NCBI RefSeq assembly: GCF_013111185.1
Contig: NZ_WVRE01000007.1
Coordinates: 1 to 64,000, forward strand
Direction: 5' to 3'
Source: Ruegeria sp. HKCCD7303
GTDB taxonomy: Bacteria > Pseudomonadota > Alphaproteobacteria > Rhodobacterales > Rhodobacteraceae
DNA length: 64,000 bases
Below are positions 8,270-16,465 of this stretch, in pieces (the first letter of the stretch is position 1; every line of letters begins with the position of its first letter). The notes under the pieces are model-generated. The model was not told the origin of the DNA. It did not search any database and saw only the letters and a program-made list of their open reading frames with translations. The position numbers and the translations under genes are program-made.

Positions 8270-8803
8270 TTACTTCTTCTTGCCTTCCTTGCGGAAGATG
8301 AACTCGCCCTTATAGCGGATGCCCTTGCCTTTGTACGGCTCGGGACGGCGCCACTCGCGGATTTTGGCCGCGGTTTCGCCCACCAACTGCTGGTCGATAC
8401 CTTCCACAACGATTTCGGTCTGCTTCGGCGCGGTGATGGTGACACCTTCCGGAGCAGTGAAATCAACATCGTGGCTGTAGCCCAGGTTCAGTTTCAGGGT
8501 GTTGCCCTGCATCTGAGCCCGGTAACCGACACCCTGGATCTCCAGCTCTTTTTTGAAGCCTGTGGTCACACCGGTTACCAGGTTGGCAACCATGGTGCGG
8601 CTCATGCCCCACTGCTGGCGGGCACGCTTGGACATGCCACGGGGGTCGATCTTGACCACGTTGTCTTCAACCGACAGCGTTACGTCGTCGGTGGCGGTGA
8701 AGCTGCGGGTGCCTTTCGGACCTTTCACTTCGATGGTCTGGCCGGACACAGAGGCGGTAACGCCGCTGGGCAGCTCGACCGGTTTTTTACCAATACGAGA
8801 CAT
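8270..8803 (-). CDS. rplF: 50S ribosomal protein L6
   Basis: 177-aa uL6 with two similar domains. [14 protein letters not shown] starts the protein. The C-terminal block [20 protein letters not shown] is the classical L6 signature near the sarcin-ricin loop contact. It sits 11 bases behind rpsH, in regular spc order within the inverted block. Confidence 0.98.
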   Translation of the reverse strand: MSRIGKKPVELPSGVTASVSGQTIEVKGPKGTRSFTATDDVTLSVEDNVVKIDPRGMSKRARQQWGMSRTMVANLVTGVTTGFKKELEIQGVGYRAQMQGNTLKLNLGYSHDVDFTAPEGVTITAPKQTEIVVEGIDQQLVGETAAKIREWRRPEPYKGKGIRYKGEFIFRKEGKKK

Positions 8804-8814
8804 TGCAGACCTCC

Positions 8815-9207
8815 TTAGAAGACGGTGCAGAGCACTTCGCCGCCAACATTGTTGGAGCGAGCGTTTGCGTCCGACATCACACCTTTCGGAGTGCTGACAA
8901 TCGACACGCCCAGACCCTGACGGACCTGCGGGATGTCATTGACGCCCATGTAAACACGACGACCGGGCTTTGAGACCCGCTTCAGTTCGCGAATAACAGG
9001 GGTGCCTTCGTAGTACTTCAGGCTGATTTCGATGGCCGGATGACCGTTTTCGCCGGTCGTCTTTTCATAGCCACGGATGTAGCCTTCGTCCGCCAGCACA
9101 TCCAGAACCCAACCGCGCAGCTTGGAAGCCGGGGTGGAAACGGTGGATTTGCCGCGCAGTTGCGCGTTGCGGATACGGGTGAGCATATCGCCGATAGGAT
9201 CATTCAT
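8815..9207 (-). CDS. rpsH: 30S ribosomal protein S8
   Basis: 130-aa uS8. [20 protein letters not shown] at the start and the C-terminal [20 protein letters not shown] and GGEVLCTVF are diagnostic. S8 binds the central domain of 16S rRNA and, in Escherichia coli, represses its own spc mRNA; no leader target was examined here. It is 13 bases behind rpsN. Confidence 0.98.
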   Translation of the reverse strand: MNDPIGDMLTRIRNAQLRGKSTVSTPASKLRGWVLDVLADEGYIRGYEKTTGENGHPAIEISLKYYEGTPVIRELKRVSKPGRRVYMGVNDIPQVRQGLGVSIVSTPKGVMSDANARSNNVGGEVLCTVF

Positions 9208-9220
9208 ATCTATGTCTCCC

Positions 9221-9526
9221 TTACCAGCTCGATTTCACCATGCCGGGGATCTGACCAGCAGAACCCAGCTCGCGCAGCGCGATACGGCTGACCTTCAGCT
9301 TACGGTAGTAAGCGTGGGGACGACCGGTCAGCTGACAACGGTTGTGCAGACGGGTAGCCGAGCTGTTGCGCGGCAGTTTCGCCAGTTTCAGACGCGCCTT
9401 GAAGCGCTCTTCCATCGGGCGGCTCTCGTCATTCGCGATTTCTTTCAGCTCGGCACGCTTTGCGGCATATTTGGCCACCAGGCGTTCGCGCTTCTTCTCG
9501 CGTTCGATCATTGCTTTTTTAGCCAT
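9221..9526 (-). CDS. rpsN: 30S ribosomal protein S14 (zinc-free form)
   Basis: 101-aa uS14. The long form without the two CxxC zinc pairs is seen; only one Cys (RCQLTGRP) remains. The conserved end is [20 protein letters not shown] followed by PGMVKSSW. It therefore does not depend on zinc supply. It is 19 bases behind rplE. Confidence 0.98.
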   Translation of the reverse strand: MAKKAMIEREKKRERLVAKYAAKRAELKEIANDESRPMEERFKARLKLAKLPRNSSATRLHNRCQLTGRPHAYYRKLKVSRIALRELGSAGQIPGMVKSSW

Positions 9527-9545
9527 GTCTCAATCCTCCCGGCGC

Positions 9546-10106
9546 TTACGCGTTGAATGGCATGTTGAATGCTTTCAACAGGCTCTTCGCTTCAGCGTCG
9601 GTTTTCGCTGTGGTGGCAATTACGATATCCAAGCCCCAGACCTCGTCGACCTTGTCGAAGTCGATTTCCGGGAACACGATGTGCTCTTTCATGCCCATGG
9701 CAAAGTTGCCACGACCATCGAAAGACGGCTTAACACCGCGGAAGTCACGAACGCGCGGCAGCGCGATGGTGATCAGACGATCCAGGAATTCGTACATCCG
9801 GTCGCCGCGCAGGGTCACTTTTGCACCCAGCGGCATGTCTTCACGGACGCGGAAACCCGCGATCGACTTCTTCGCCTTTGTTGCAACGGCCTTTTGACCA
9901 GCAATCGCAGTCAGATCCTCGACAGCAGCTTTCGCTTTCTTCGAGTCTTTGACCGCCTCAGCACCACAACCGATGTTCAGAACGATTTTTTCCAGCTTGG
10001 GCAGCTGCATGTCGTTCTTATAGCCGAACTCTTCTTTCAGAGCGGCACGGATGGTTTCAACGTACTGAGCTTTCAGACGCGGGGTGTAGGTTGCGTTATC
10101 AAGCAT
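9546..10106 (-). CDS. rplE: 50S ribosomal protein L5
   Basis: 186-aa uL5, contacting 5S rRNA and the P-site tRNA. Characteristic stretches are [32 protein letters not shown] and [10 protein letters not shown]. The start codon lies inside the end of rplX with an eight-base overlap, implying coupled translation. Confidence 0.98.
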   Translation of the reverse strand: MLDNATYTPRLKAQYVETIRAALKEEFGYKNDMQLPKLEKIVLNIGCGAEAVKDSKKAKAAVEDLTAIAGQKAVATKAKKSIAGFRVREDMPLGAKVTLRGDRMYEFLDRLITIALPRVRDFRGVKPSFDGRGNFAMGMKEHIVFPEIDFDKVDEVWGLDIVIATTAKTDAEAKSLLKAFNMPFNA

Positions 10107-10410
10107 CGATCACGTCCCCTGTGGTCTTGGCGAAGCGGACCTTCTTGTCACCTTCCATGCGGAAGCCAACGCGGGTTGCTTTGCCGTTCTTGTCCAGCAG
10201 CGCCAGGTTCGACAGCTCGATCGGGTTTGCCTGAGGCAGGCGACCACCTTGCGAGGTTTGCGACTGACGGGTGTGGCGGATGGCGATGTTGATGCCATCG
10301 ACAACAGCTTTACCGGCTTTCGGGTCAACCGAGGAAATGGTTCCCTCTTTGCCCTTATCCTTGCCGGCCAGCACGACGACCTTGTCGCCTTTGCGGAGTT
10401 TAGCAGCCAT
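10099..10410 (-). CDS. rplX: 50S ribosomal protein L24
   Basis: 103-aa uL24, an assembly initiator. The N-terminal KOW motif is visible in [20 protein letters not shown], followed by the RNA-binding [11 protein letters not shown]. It is separated from rplN by two bases and overlaps rplE by eight. Confidence 0.98.
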   Translation of the reverse strand: MAAKLRKGDKVVVLAGKDKGKEGTISSVDPKAGKAVVDGINIAIRHTRQSQTSQGGRLPQANPIELSNLALLDKNGKATRVGFRMEGDKKVRFAKTTGDVIDA

Positions 10411-10412
10411 GA

Positions 10413-10781
10413 TTACAGCACCTCCGGAGCCAGCGAGATGATTTTCATGAAGTTCTTGCCACGCAGTTCGCGAACAACGGGGCCAAAGATACGGGTACCT
10501 ACGGGCTCGTTGTTGTTGTTCAGGATGACGGCGGCGTTGCGATCAAAACGGATCGCGGTGCCGTCTTCGCGACGGACTTCTTTGGCGGTGCGTACGACGA
10601 CGGCCTTGCGGACGTCACCTTTCTTCACGCGGCCGCGCGGGATGGCTTCCTTCACCGAGACGACAATGATGTCGCCAACGGAGGCGTATTTACGCTTGGA
10701 ACCACCCAGGACCTTGATGCACTGAACTCGGCGTGCGCCGGAGTTGTCAGCAACATCCAGATTGGTCTGCATCTGGATCAT
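10413..10781 (-). CDS. rplN: 50S ribosomal protein L14
   Basis: 122-aa uL14, at the subunit interface and the docking place of the silencing factor Rsf[21 protein letters not shown] and the end of the chain ([20 protein letters not shown]) are characteristic. It lies 75 bases after rpsQ, a gap with no visible terminator. Confidence 0.98.
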   Translation of the reverse strand: MIQMQTNLDVADNSGARRVQCIKVLGGSKRKYASVGDIIVVSVKEAIPRGRVKKGDVRKAVVVRTAKEVRREDGTAIRFDRNAAVILNNNNEPVGTRIFGPVVRELRGKNFMKIISLAPEVL

Positions 10782-10856
10782 GTGGTTTCTCCCGACCTGT
10801 GGGGGCTGGTCTTGTTAAATCCCCCAGGGTTTCGACAAATGAAAAATCCCGGAAGC

Positions 10857-11087
10857 TTATGCTTCCAGAACTTCCCAACGTTTCGTCTTCGATTTCGGCG
10901 CGCATTCGATGATGCGTACGGTGTCGCCGACCTTGAAGGCGTTCTTTTCGTCGTGAGCCCGGTATTTCTTGGACTTACGAACGGTTTTTTGCAGCAGCGG
11001 GTGCTTGAAGCGGCGTTCGACAGATACGGTTACGGTCTGTTCGTTGGCGTCGCTGGTCACGGTGCCTTGCAGGATACGCTTGGGCAT
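10857..11087 (-). CDS. rpsQ: 30S ribosomal protein S17
   Basis: 76-aa uS17, an early 16S rRNA binder. [20 protein letters not shown] opens an OB fold, and [20 protein letters not shown] is the family block. It sits four bases behind rpmC. Confidence 0.98.
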   Translation of the reverse strand: MPKRILQGTVTSDANEQTVTVSVERRFKHPLLQKTVRKSKKYRAHDEKNAFKVGDTVRIIECAPKSKTKRWEVLEA

Positions 11088-11091
11088 CTGA

Positions 11092-11298
11092 TTACTCCTC
11101 GGATGCCGCAGCAGCGGCCTTTTCGTTCAGAATGGTTTTGACGCGGGCAGCATTGCGGCGGGCCGCTTTGATACCAGCTGTATTTTCCAGCTGACCGGTT
11201 GCCTGTTGAAAGCGCAGGTTAAAGCTTTCTTTCTTCAGGTTGGCCAGTTCCTCGCGGAGCTGGTCCGGGGTCTTGTCACGCAGTTCTTGGGCGTTCAT
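11092..11298 (-). CDS. rpmC: 50S ribosomal protein L29
   Basis: 68-aa uL29, a two-helix protein near the tunnel exit. [20 protein letters not shown] and [18 protein letters not shown] are typical. An AAGGAAAAAG site precedes the ATG. It is first in the second unit of the inverted block, with its own promoter at 11418, because non-ribosomal genes and a terminator separate it from rplP. Confidence 0.97.
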   Translation of the reverse strand: MNAQELRDKTPDQLREELANLKKESFNLRFQQATGQLENTAGIKAARRNAARVKTILNEKAAAAASEE

Positions 11299-11417
11299 CG
11301 CCTTTTTCCTTTGCTCAAAACACCAGAAGGCCCCCTTGCAGGGTCACCTTGGACCTGGTGGATGAATGATAGACATGCGAATCCCCCGACTCGGCCGGGG
11401 GACTTGCAGGATGCCGC

Positions 11418-11446
11418 CGTATAAGGGTTTAGGGGGTGGGTGGCAA
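11418..11446 (-). promoter_or_regulatory. Probable promoter of the rpmC-rpmD unit
   Basis: On the minus strand TTGCCA, exactly 17 bases, then TATACG, ~120 bases before rpmC. The two boxes are identical to those before rplO (18453-18481), and the -35 box equals that before rpsJ. A stem TCCCCCG/CGGGGGA at 11383-11403 lies in the leader. Confidence 0.65.
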
Positions 11447-11493
11447 GAGGAAGTTTCTAAAGGAAGAACATCCGCAAAAAATACACACGATCC

Positions 11494-11916
11494 TTACATT
11501 AAACCGAGGTTTCGAACGATTGTGGCACTGTCATAATAGTCGCGCCCTTCGACAACCATACCGTTCTTTACGCGCATTACAGAACAGTAGCGTACTTCGT
11601 ATCGCTTACCCGTAGGTTCAAATTCTCCCAAACTGGAATGCAGGATACCAGTATGCGTACCGGTATTGTGAAACTCTACAATGGCCCACTCGCCACAATC
11701 GCTCACGATGACATTGTCAACGATACACTCCCCATCTGGAAATGCTTTTCGCCAACGCGCATAGTCTTCTTTATACGCGAGCTTTCCTATTTGCCTTTCA
11801 CCACGGGCTACATCCTCAAACTTACAGTCATCAGAAATAACCTGCGCGCCACGTTCAGGGTCGCGCATGCCCCAGCTTTCGTGAAATTGGCGTACAACAC
11901 GCTCTGCTTCTCTCAT
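11494..11916 (-). CDS. SnoaL/NTF2-like protein
   Basis: 140 aa. The pattern VRQFHESWGMRDPERGAQVI, then ARWRKAFPDGECIVDNVIV, AIVEFHNTGTHTG and RYCSVMRVKNGMVVEGRDYY is that of the SnoaL-like ester cyclase branch of the NTF2 fold. Such proteins bind small molecules; the ligand is unknown. The ATG at 11916 is chosen for its GAGGAG site. That site lies in one arm of a 12-pair inverted repeat (11919-11950). The gene interrupts the ribosomal order between rplP and rpmC, and its more AT-rich sequence suggests later arrival. Confidence 0.8.
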   Translation of the reverse strand: MREAERVVRQFHESWGMRDPERGAQVISDDCKFEDVARGERQIGKLAYKEDYARWRKAFPDGECIVDNVIVSDCGEWAIVEFHNTGTHTGILHSSLGEFEPTGKRYEVRYCSVMRVKNGMVVEGRDYYDSATIVRNLGLM

Positions 11917-11918
11917 TA

Positions 11919-11950
11919 CCGTTACTCCTCTATTAATGAGAGAGTAACGG
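11919..11950 (-). promoter_or_regulatory. Hairpin that can hide the ribosome site of the SnoaL-like gene
   Basis: In the minus-strand mRNA CCGUUACUCUCU pairs with AGAGGAGUAACGG (one bulged G) around a CAUUAAU loop, two bases before the AUG. The ribosome-binding GAGGAG lies within the 3' arm. The geometry suits an RNA thermometer, a protein-bound translational operator, or a DNA operator palindrome. There is no T run, so it is not a terminator. Confidence 0.6.
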
Positions 11951-12024
11951 CTGTAATTGAGATTGGCTTGTCCTAGTTTACCAGACCCCACAGAGTTCTA
12001 AGAGAACCCCTAACAGAGTGCACG

Positions 12025-12645
12025 CTACTCCCACTTGTAGTTGAAGCTGACGCTAATCCGTTCGTCCTCGGCCATGTTCATCGGCACCTCGTGGCGCAGC
12101 CAGCTTTCCCACAGTAGGACATCCCCTACCTGTGGCTTCATATAAATGAACGGCTGCAATTCCCGCCGACCACCTTTGAGACGCGTCGGCGCTGCCATCA
12201 TGCGGCCTGAGCGCGGATCTTCCAGTTTCAACGCGCTCGCCCCTTCGGGCATCGCCACATAGGTCGTGCCAGAAATTACGCTGTGCGGGTGCAGGTGGCT
12301 GGAGTGCATACCACCTTCGGGCAGGATGTTGATCCACAGATCCTCCAGCTTCAGCTCTCCTTCACCAAGATCAAACTCCAGATCCTTGGCAAAGGCCGCC
12401 ACGTGTTGATCCAGCACTTTCACCAGATCGGCAAAGATCGGGAACCGCCAGGGCAGATCCGTCAGCGAGGCATAGCTGGTATAGCCGGGATAGCCATTCT
12501 CTTCACACCAATCCTGTCCGGCCTCGTCATCTTCCGCGATAACAAGGCAAGAGTTTTCAAGCTCCTCCGAGTCTATTTTGGGATCAAACTCGGACAAAGC
12601 TGCGCGATAGAGACGGGTAACGAAAAGTGATTCAATCTGTGCCAT
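12025..12645 (-). CDS. Putative 2OG-Fe(II) oxygenase (TIGR02466 type) beside rplP
   Basis: 206 aa. The iron-site motif is visible as HSSHLHPHSVISGTTYV (His117/His119/His121 region). A distal His185 lies in WLRHEVPMN, and Arg196 lies in ERISVSFNYKW, where it is expected to hold 2-oxoglutarate. This fits the PF13759/TIGR02466 group of putative 2-oxoglutarate and iron dependent oxygenases. The substrate is unknown. Its place directly downstream of the L16 gene suggests, as inference only, a ribosomal protein as substrate; Escherichia coli L16 is hydroxylated on an arginine by the unrelated oxygenase YcfD (RoxA). Confidence 0.8.
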   Translation of the reverse strand: MAQIESLFVTRLYRAALSEFDPKIDSEELENSCLVIAEDDEAGQDWCEENGYPGYTSYASLTDLPWRFPIFADLVKVLDQHVAAFAKDLEFDLGEGELKLEDLWINILPEGGMHSSHLHPHSVISGTTYVAMPEGASALKLEDPRSGRMMAAPTRLKGGRRELQPFIYMKPQVGDVLLWESWLRHEVPMNMAEDERISVSFNYKWE

Positions 12646-12691
12646 GCGTCCTGTCTTAGACCAGTGATGCGGGGAAGGCGATGGCGGAAAT

Positions 12692-12764
12692 GCGAGGCTC
12701 TGCCTCGCGCTCCGAGGTATTTTTGGCCAGATGAAAAATGGATTCCTGCTTCATCTGGCTAAAA
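12692..12764. repeat. Intergenic palindromic unit of Rhodobacterales type
   Basis: Two nested palindromes: GCGAGGC-TCT-GCCTCGC (12692-12708) and GCCAGATGAA paired with TTCATCTGGC (12726-12759), flanked by TTTT on the left and AAAA on the right. I recall the sequence around TATTTTTGGCCAGATGAA as a frequent intergenic motif in Rhodobacteraceae. It can act as a bidirectional terminator. Confidence 0.55.
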
Positions 12765-12812
12765 CTACCCCGGGGGAGGCGTGGCTTGCCGCGGCGGGGG
12801 CAGCGCCCCCAA

Positions 12813-12846
12813 CATAAAACCCCCGCCGGTGTCCCGACGGGGGTCA
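12813..12846 (-). terminator. Terminator behind rplP
   Basis: On the minus strand GACCCCCGTCGG, loop ACA, CCGGCGGGGGTTTT, ~35 bases after the rplP stop. It shows that the rplB-rplP transcript ends here and explains the separate promoter before rpmC. Confidence 0.8.
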
Positions 12847-12880
12847 ATCTTTTTGCGAACTGGGCCTTAGCCCCAATCGC

Positions 12881-13294
12881 TTACCAGTCTTCGCGAACCA
12901 CGACGCGGGTCTTGATCGGCAGCTTCATCGCGGCCAGGCGCAGGGCCTCGCGGGCGATGTCGTCATTGACACCGTCGATCTCGAACATCACGCGACCAGG
13001 CTTGACCTTGCAAACCCAGCGGTCCACCGAACCCTTACCTTTACCCATACGAACTTCGATCGGCTTTGCAGTGACCGGAGTGTCGGGGAAGATACGGATC
13101 CAGACACGACCCTGACGTTTCATGTGACGGGTCATGGCACGACGTGCAGCTTCGATCTGACGCGCGGTGACGCGTTCAGGCTGCAGAGCTTTCAGACCGT
13201 AAGTGCCAAAGTTCAGATCAGAGCCGCCTTTGGCTTCACCCTTGATCCGGCCTTTGTGCATCTTGCGGAATTTTGTACGCTTTGGTTGAAGCAT
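12881..13294 (-). CDS. rplP: 50S ribosomal protein L16
   Basis: 137-aa uL16, near the A-site tRNA elbow. [40 protein letters not shown] and [20 protein letters not shown] are diagnostic. The Arg-containing loop hydroxylated in E. coli L16 is in the conserved RMGKGKG region. It lies 12 bases after rpsC, and an intrinsic terminator follows. Confidence 0.98.
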   Translation of the reverse strand: MLQPKRTKFRKMHKGRIKGEAKGGSDLNFGTYGLKALQPERVTARQIEAARRAMTRHMKRQGRVWIRIFPDTPVTAKPIEVRMGKGKGSVDRWVCKVKPGRVMFEIDGVNDDIAREALRLAAMKLPIKTRVVVREDW

Positions 13295-13306
13295 CTCAAT
13301 TCCCCC

Positions 13307-14014
13307 TTAGCGACGGCCGCCTGCACCGCGAGGTGCCGGACCATCCTGGAGTTCCTGTGCTTTACGGTCACGTGCCTGCGGATCGTGCTCCATGATCTCA
13401 CCTTTGAAGATCCAGACCTTGATCCCGATGATCCCGTAAGGGGTCATCGCTTCGGCATGTGCGTAATCGATGTCGGCACGCAGGGTGTGCAGAGGCACGC
13501 GGCCTTCGCGGTACCACTCGGTCCGTGCGATTTCGGCACCACCCAGACGACCAGCGACGTTCACCCGGATACCCAGGGCGCCCATGCGCATGGCGTTCTG
13601 AACGGCACGTTTCATCGCGCGGCGGAACGAGACACGGCGTTCCAGCTGCTGAGCGATCGACTCGGCAACCAGTTGACCGTCGAGTTCCGGCTTGCGCACT
13701 TCGACGATGTTCAGGTGCAGTTCGCTGTCGGTCATCTTGGCCAGCTTCTTGCGCAAAACTTCGATGTCTGCACCCTTCTTGCCGATGATGACACCCGGAC
13801 GTGCGGTGTGGATCGTGACGCGGCACTTCTTGTGCGGACGTTCGATGATCACACGTGCAACACCGGCCTGCTTGCACTCTTTGTTGATGAACTCACGGAT
13901 CTTGATGTCTTCCAGCAGAAGATCACCGTAGTCCTTGGTATCAGCGTACCAACGGCTGTCCCAGGTGCGGTTGACCTGAAGGCGCATGCCGATCGGATTG
14001 ACTTTATGTCCCAT
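13307..14014 (-). CDS. rpsC: 30S ribosomal protein S3
   Basis: 235-aa uS3 at the mRNA entry. The KH domain core is [19 protein letters not shown]. The C-terminal domain shows [20 protein letters not shown] and [15 protein letters not shown] short basic/glycine tail ends the protein. Its first base is also the last base of the rplV stop. Confidence 0.98.
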   Translation of the reverse strand: MGHKVNPIGMRLQVNRTWDSRWYADTKDYGDLLLEDIKIREFINKECKQAGVARVIIERPHKKCRVTIHTARPGVIIGKKGADIEVLRKKLAKMTDSELHLNIVEVRKPELDGQLVAESIAQQLERRVSFRRAMKRAVQNAMRMGALGIRVNVAGRLGGAEIARTEWYREGRVPLHTLRADIDYAHAEAMTPYGIIGIKVWIFKGEIMEHDPQARDRKAQELQDGPAPRGAGGRR

Positions 14015-14394
14015 TAGGCTTGCTCCTCAACTTGACGCACCTTGATGGTGATCTCCGAGAACGGCTTCATGATCTTGCCGAAACGGCCACGGGCGCGCGG
14101 ACGACCGCGCTTCATGACCAGGTTCTTGCCAACCCATGCTTCGGCGACGATCAGCTCGTCAACGTCCAGGTTGTGGTTGTTTTCGGCATTCGCGATTGCG
14201 GACTGCAGGCACTTCTTGACGTCCTGCGCGACACGCTTGTTCGAGAAAGTCAGGTCGGTCAGAGCCTTCTCAACTTTCTTGCCGCGGATCATTTGCGCAA
14301 CCAGGTTCAGTTTCTGCGGGCTGGTGCGAAGCATGCGCGTTTTCGCCATTGCTTCGTTTTCAGCCACGCGGCGGGGGTTCTTTTCCTTGCCCAT
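14014..14394 (-). CDS. rplV: 50S ribosomal protein L22
   Basis: 126-aa uL22, whose long loop lines the exit tunnel and is a macrolide contact. Seen in [20 protein letters not shown] near the N terminus and [20 protein letters not shown] in the tunnel loop. It is three bases behind rpsS. Confidence 0.98.
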   Translation of the reverse strand: MGKEKNPRRVAENEAMAKTRMLRTSPQKLNLVAQMIRGKKVEKALTDLTFSNKRVAQDVKKCLQSAIANAENNHNLDVDELIVAEAWVGKNLVMKRGRPRARGRFGKIMKPFSEITIKVRQVEEQA

Positions 14395-14397
14395 GAC

Positions 14398-14676
14398 TTA
14401 CTTCCGCTTCGCTTTTTTGTCTGCGGCATGGCCATAATAGGTACGGGTCGGCGAGTATTCACCGAACTTCTGACCAATCATGTCTTCCGAGACGTTGACG
14501 GGAATGTGCTTCTGGCCGTTGTACACACCAAAGGTCAGACCCACGAACTGGGGCAGAATGGTGGAACGACGCGACCAGATTTTGATGACTTCGTTGCGGC
14601 CCGACTCGCGCGCTGCTTCGGCTTTTTTCAGCACGTAAGCATCGACGAAAGGACCCTTCCAAACAGAGCGAGACAT
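14398..14676 (-). CDS. rpsS: 30S ribosomal protein S19
   Basis: 92-aa uS19 of the 30S head. [39 protein letters not shown] and [20 protein letters not shown]-like sequence (here [20 protein letters not shown]) identify it. Three bases separate it from rplB and from rplV. Confidence 0.98.
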   Translation of the reverse strand: MSRSVWKGPFVDAYVLKKAEAARESGRNEVIKIWSRRSTILPQFVGLTFGVYNGQKHIPVNVSEDMIGQKFGEYSPTRTYYGHAADKKAKRK

Positions 14677-14679
14677 AGA

Positions 14680-15522
14680 TTAACGTCCCTTCTTCTTGGC
14701 GTGCCGCGAGCGGATGATCAGCTTCTGGGACGCTTTGTTCTTGTTGCGGGTACGCTTACCCTTGGTGTCCTTACCCCACGGCGTAACCGGTGTACGGCCA
14801 CCCGAGGTACGACCTTCACCACCACCGTGCGGGTGATCGATCGGGTTCATTGCAACACCACGAACCGACGGACGCACGCCTTTGTGGCGCATACGACCGG
14901 CTTTACCGAGGTTTTGGTTCGAGTTGTCGGGGTTGGACACGGCACCGACGGTGGCCATGCATTCCTGACGGACCATGCGCAGCTCGCCCGAGCTCAGACG
15001 GATCTGAGCGTAGCCGCCATCGCGACCAACGAACTGAGCGTAAGTACCGGCCGCACGTGCGATCTGACCGCCTTTGCCAGGCTTCATCTCGATGTTGTGG
15101 ACGATGGTACCAATGGGCATGCCCGAGAACGGCATTGCGTTGCCCGGCTTGATGTCGGCCTTGGCGGATGCCACGACTTTGTCACCAACAGCCAGACGTT
15201 GCGGAGCCAGGATATATGCCTGCTCGCCGTCTTCGTATTTTACCAGTGCGATGAATGCGGTCCGGTTCGGGTCATATTCGATCCGCTCGACGGTTGCCGC
15301 GACATCAAATTTGTTCCGTTTGAAGTCAACGATCCGGTAGAGACGCTTTGCGCCACCGCCGCGGCGGCGTGAAGTGATCCGTCCGGTGTTGTTCCGGCCG
15401 CCCGATTTGGTCAAACCCTCAGTGAGAGACTTGACCGGACGTCCTTTCCAAAGCTCCGAACGGTCGATCAGCACCAGCCCGCGCTGGCCCGGCGTCGTCG
15501 GCTTGTACGACTTGAGTGCCAT
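14680..15522 (-). CDS. rplB: 50S ribosomal protein L2
   Basis: 280-aa uL2, needed for subunit joining and peptidyl transfer. [15 protein letters not shown] is the standard start, chosen at 15522 with a GGAAG site although the frame is open further upstream. The C-terminal [14 protein letters not shown] contains the conserved functional histidine. It heads the inverted block. Normally it is read from the rplW transcript, so here it must rely on another promoter. Confidence 0.97.
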   Translation of the reverse strand: MALKSYKPTTPGQRGLVLIDRSELWKGRPVKSLTEGLTKSGGRNNTGRITSRRRGGGAKRLYRIVDFKRNKFDVAATVERIEYDPNRTAFIALVKYEDGEQAYILAPQRLAVGDKVVASAKADIKPGNAMPFSGMPIGTIVHNIEMKPGKGGQIARAAGTYAQFVGRDGGYAQIRLSSGELRMVRQECMATVGAVSNPDNSNQNLGKAGRMRHKGVRPSVRGVAMNPIDHPHGGGEGRTSGGRTPVTPWGKDTKGKRTRNKNKASQKLIIRSRHAKKKGR

Positions 15523-15692
15523 GCTTTCTGTCTTCCGTTTAGCAAGTGCAGGGGTTTTCCCTGCTATGTGATAGGCCCCCGTAGGTGCCAAGGGTATAGG
15601 GCCCCGAAGGTCCCCGGTTACAAATATCAGAGGCCCCGGAACGAATCCGAGGCCGCAAGATTGGGTGCGTTTAGCAGTGTTGGCGGTGGGTG

Positions 15693-15720
15693 TCTATAGG
15701 GAATTACTTGCGTTCTGCAA
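15693..15720 (-). promoter_or_regulatory. Candidate promoter for the rplB unit
   Basis: On the minus strand TTGCAG, 16 bases, TATAGA, ~170 bases before rplB. The match is weaker than for the other ribosomal promoters here. The gap 15523-15997 otherwise holds the rplB leader (with GC-rich pairings near 15590-15650) and the control region of the toxin-antitoxin pair; no gene is seen. Confidence 0.35.
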
Positions 15721-15886
15721 TGCTGAGAAAGGTAGTTTACGAACGGCCAGCCAACTTGCACGCATAAGTTTTTCGATGCTACGCGCAAATCCCAATGGCT
15801 AGGCCAAATCGCTATCTGTAAAGAACTTTTGAATGCATCGCACCACAATTTAAACACATTTTTTACTTGATACTGTCAGAAAGTTG

Positions 15887-15929
15887 TTGCGAATATTGCG
15901 AATAGATCCATATAAATACACAACGGTGT
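15887..15929 (+). promoter_or_regulatory. Candidate promoter and operator of the toxin-antitoxin pair
   Basis: TTGCGA, 17 bases, ATATAA, preceded by tandem copies of TTGCGAATA. An inverted repeat ACAC-AACG-GTGT lies at 15918-15929, where an autoregulating antitoxin could bind. Confidence 0.45.
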
Positions 15930-15997
15930 GTGGAAAACTACCGAGCCCAGACAAGTAACTCTATCGAACCAACATATACAATAAGAGAGAACACGCT

Positions 15998-16465
15998 ATG
16001 AATGCCGCGTTAAATGCGCCGGCCTTTGACGAACGCTTGCCAACTGAGTTGGAAAGCACAAACGCCGAGACGCTTAGACAAATCGTCGCCTCGCAAATCA
16101 AGGAGGACGGCGAAACAGTAATAAACATATCTAATGTCGAGGGTGAGACGCAGCCAATCACGCTCTCGCCCGCACTTGCGCACTCTTTTTTAGAGTTGTT
16201 GCGGCTAGTTAGCAGTGGTCGAGGCTTCCAACTGATTCCACTGGATAGTCAACTGACCACGCAACAAGCAGCTGATATACTGAACGTTTCACGCCCTCAT
16301 CTAATCAAATTGCTTGAAAGAGATGAAATCCCCTTTGATCGCGTTGGGAGACATAGGCGCATCAAAGCAAGCGACTTGATGGCATACAAAGACAAACGTG
16401 ACACTGAGCGTGCTGACGCTCTTGCAGACCTTGCGGAATTTGACGGAGAGCACGGCCTACTTTGA
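15998..16465 (+). CDS. Antitoxin with excisionase-type helix-turn-helix
   Basis: 155 aa. The C-terminal half contains TTQQAADILNVSRPHLIKLL followed by IPFDRVGRHRRIKASDLMAY, the winged helix of the excisionase/HTH_17 family. The N-terminal half is likely the dimerising or toxin-binding part. Proteins of this form are known partners of PIN_3 toxins. The start has ATG at 15998 with an AGAGAGAA-type site. The stop overlaps the TTG start of the toxin. The pair is more AT-rich than its ribosomal neighbours, fitting acquisition. Confidence 0.8.
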   Translation: MNAALNAPAFDERLPTELESTNAETLRQIVASQIKEDGETVINISNVEGETQPITLSPALAHSFLELLRLVSSGRGFQLIPLDSQLTTQQAADILNVSRPHLIKLLERDEIPFDRVGRHRRIKASDLMAYKDKRDTERADALADLAEFDGEHGLL

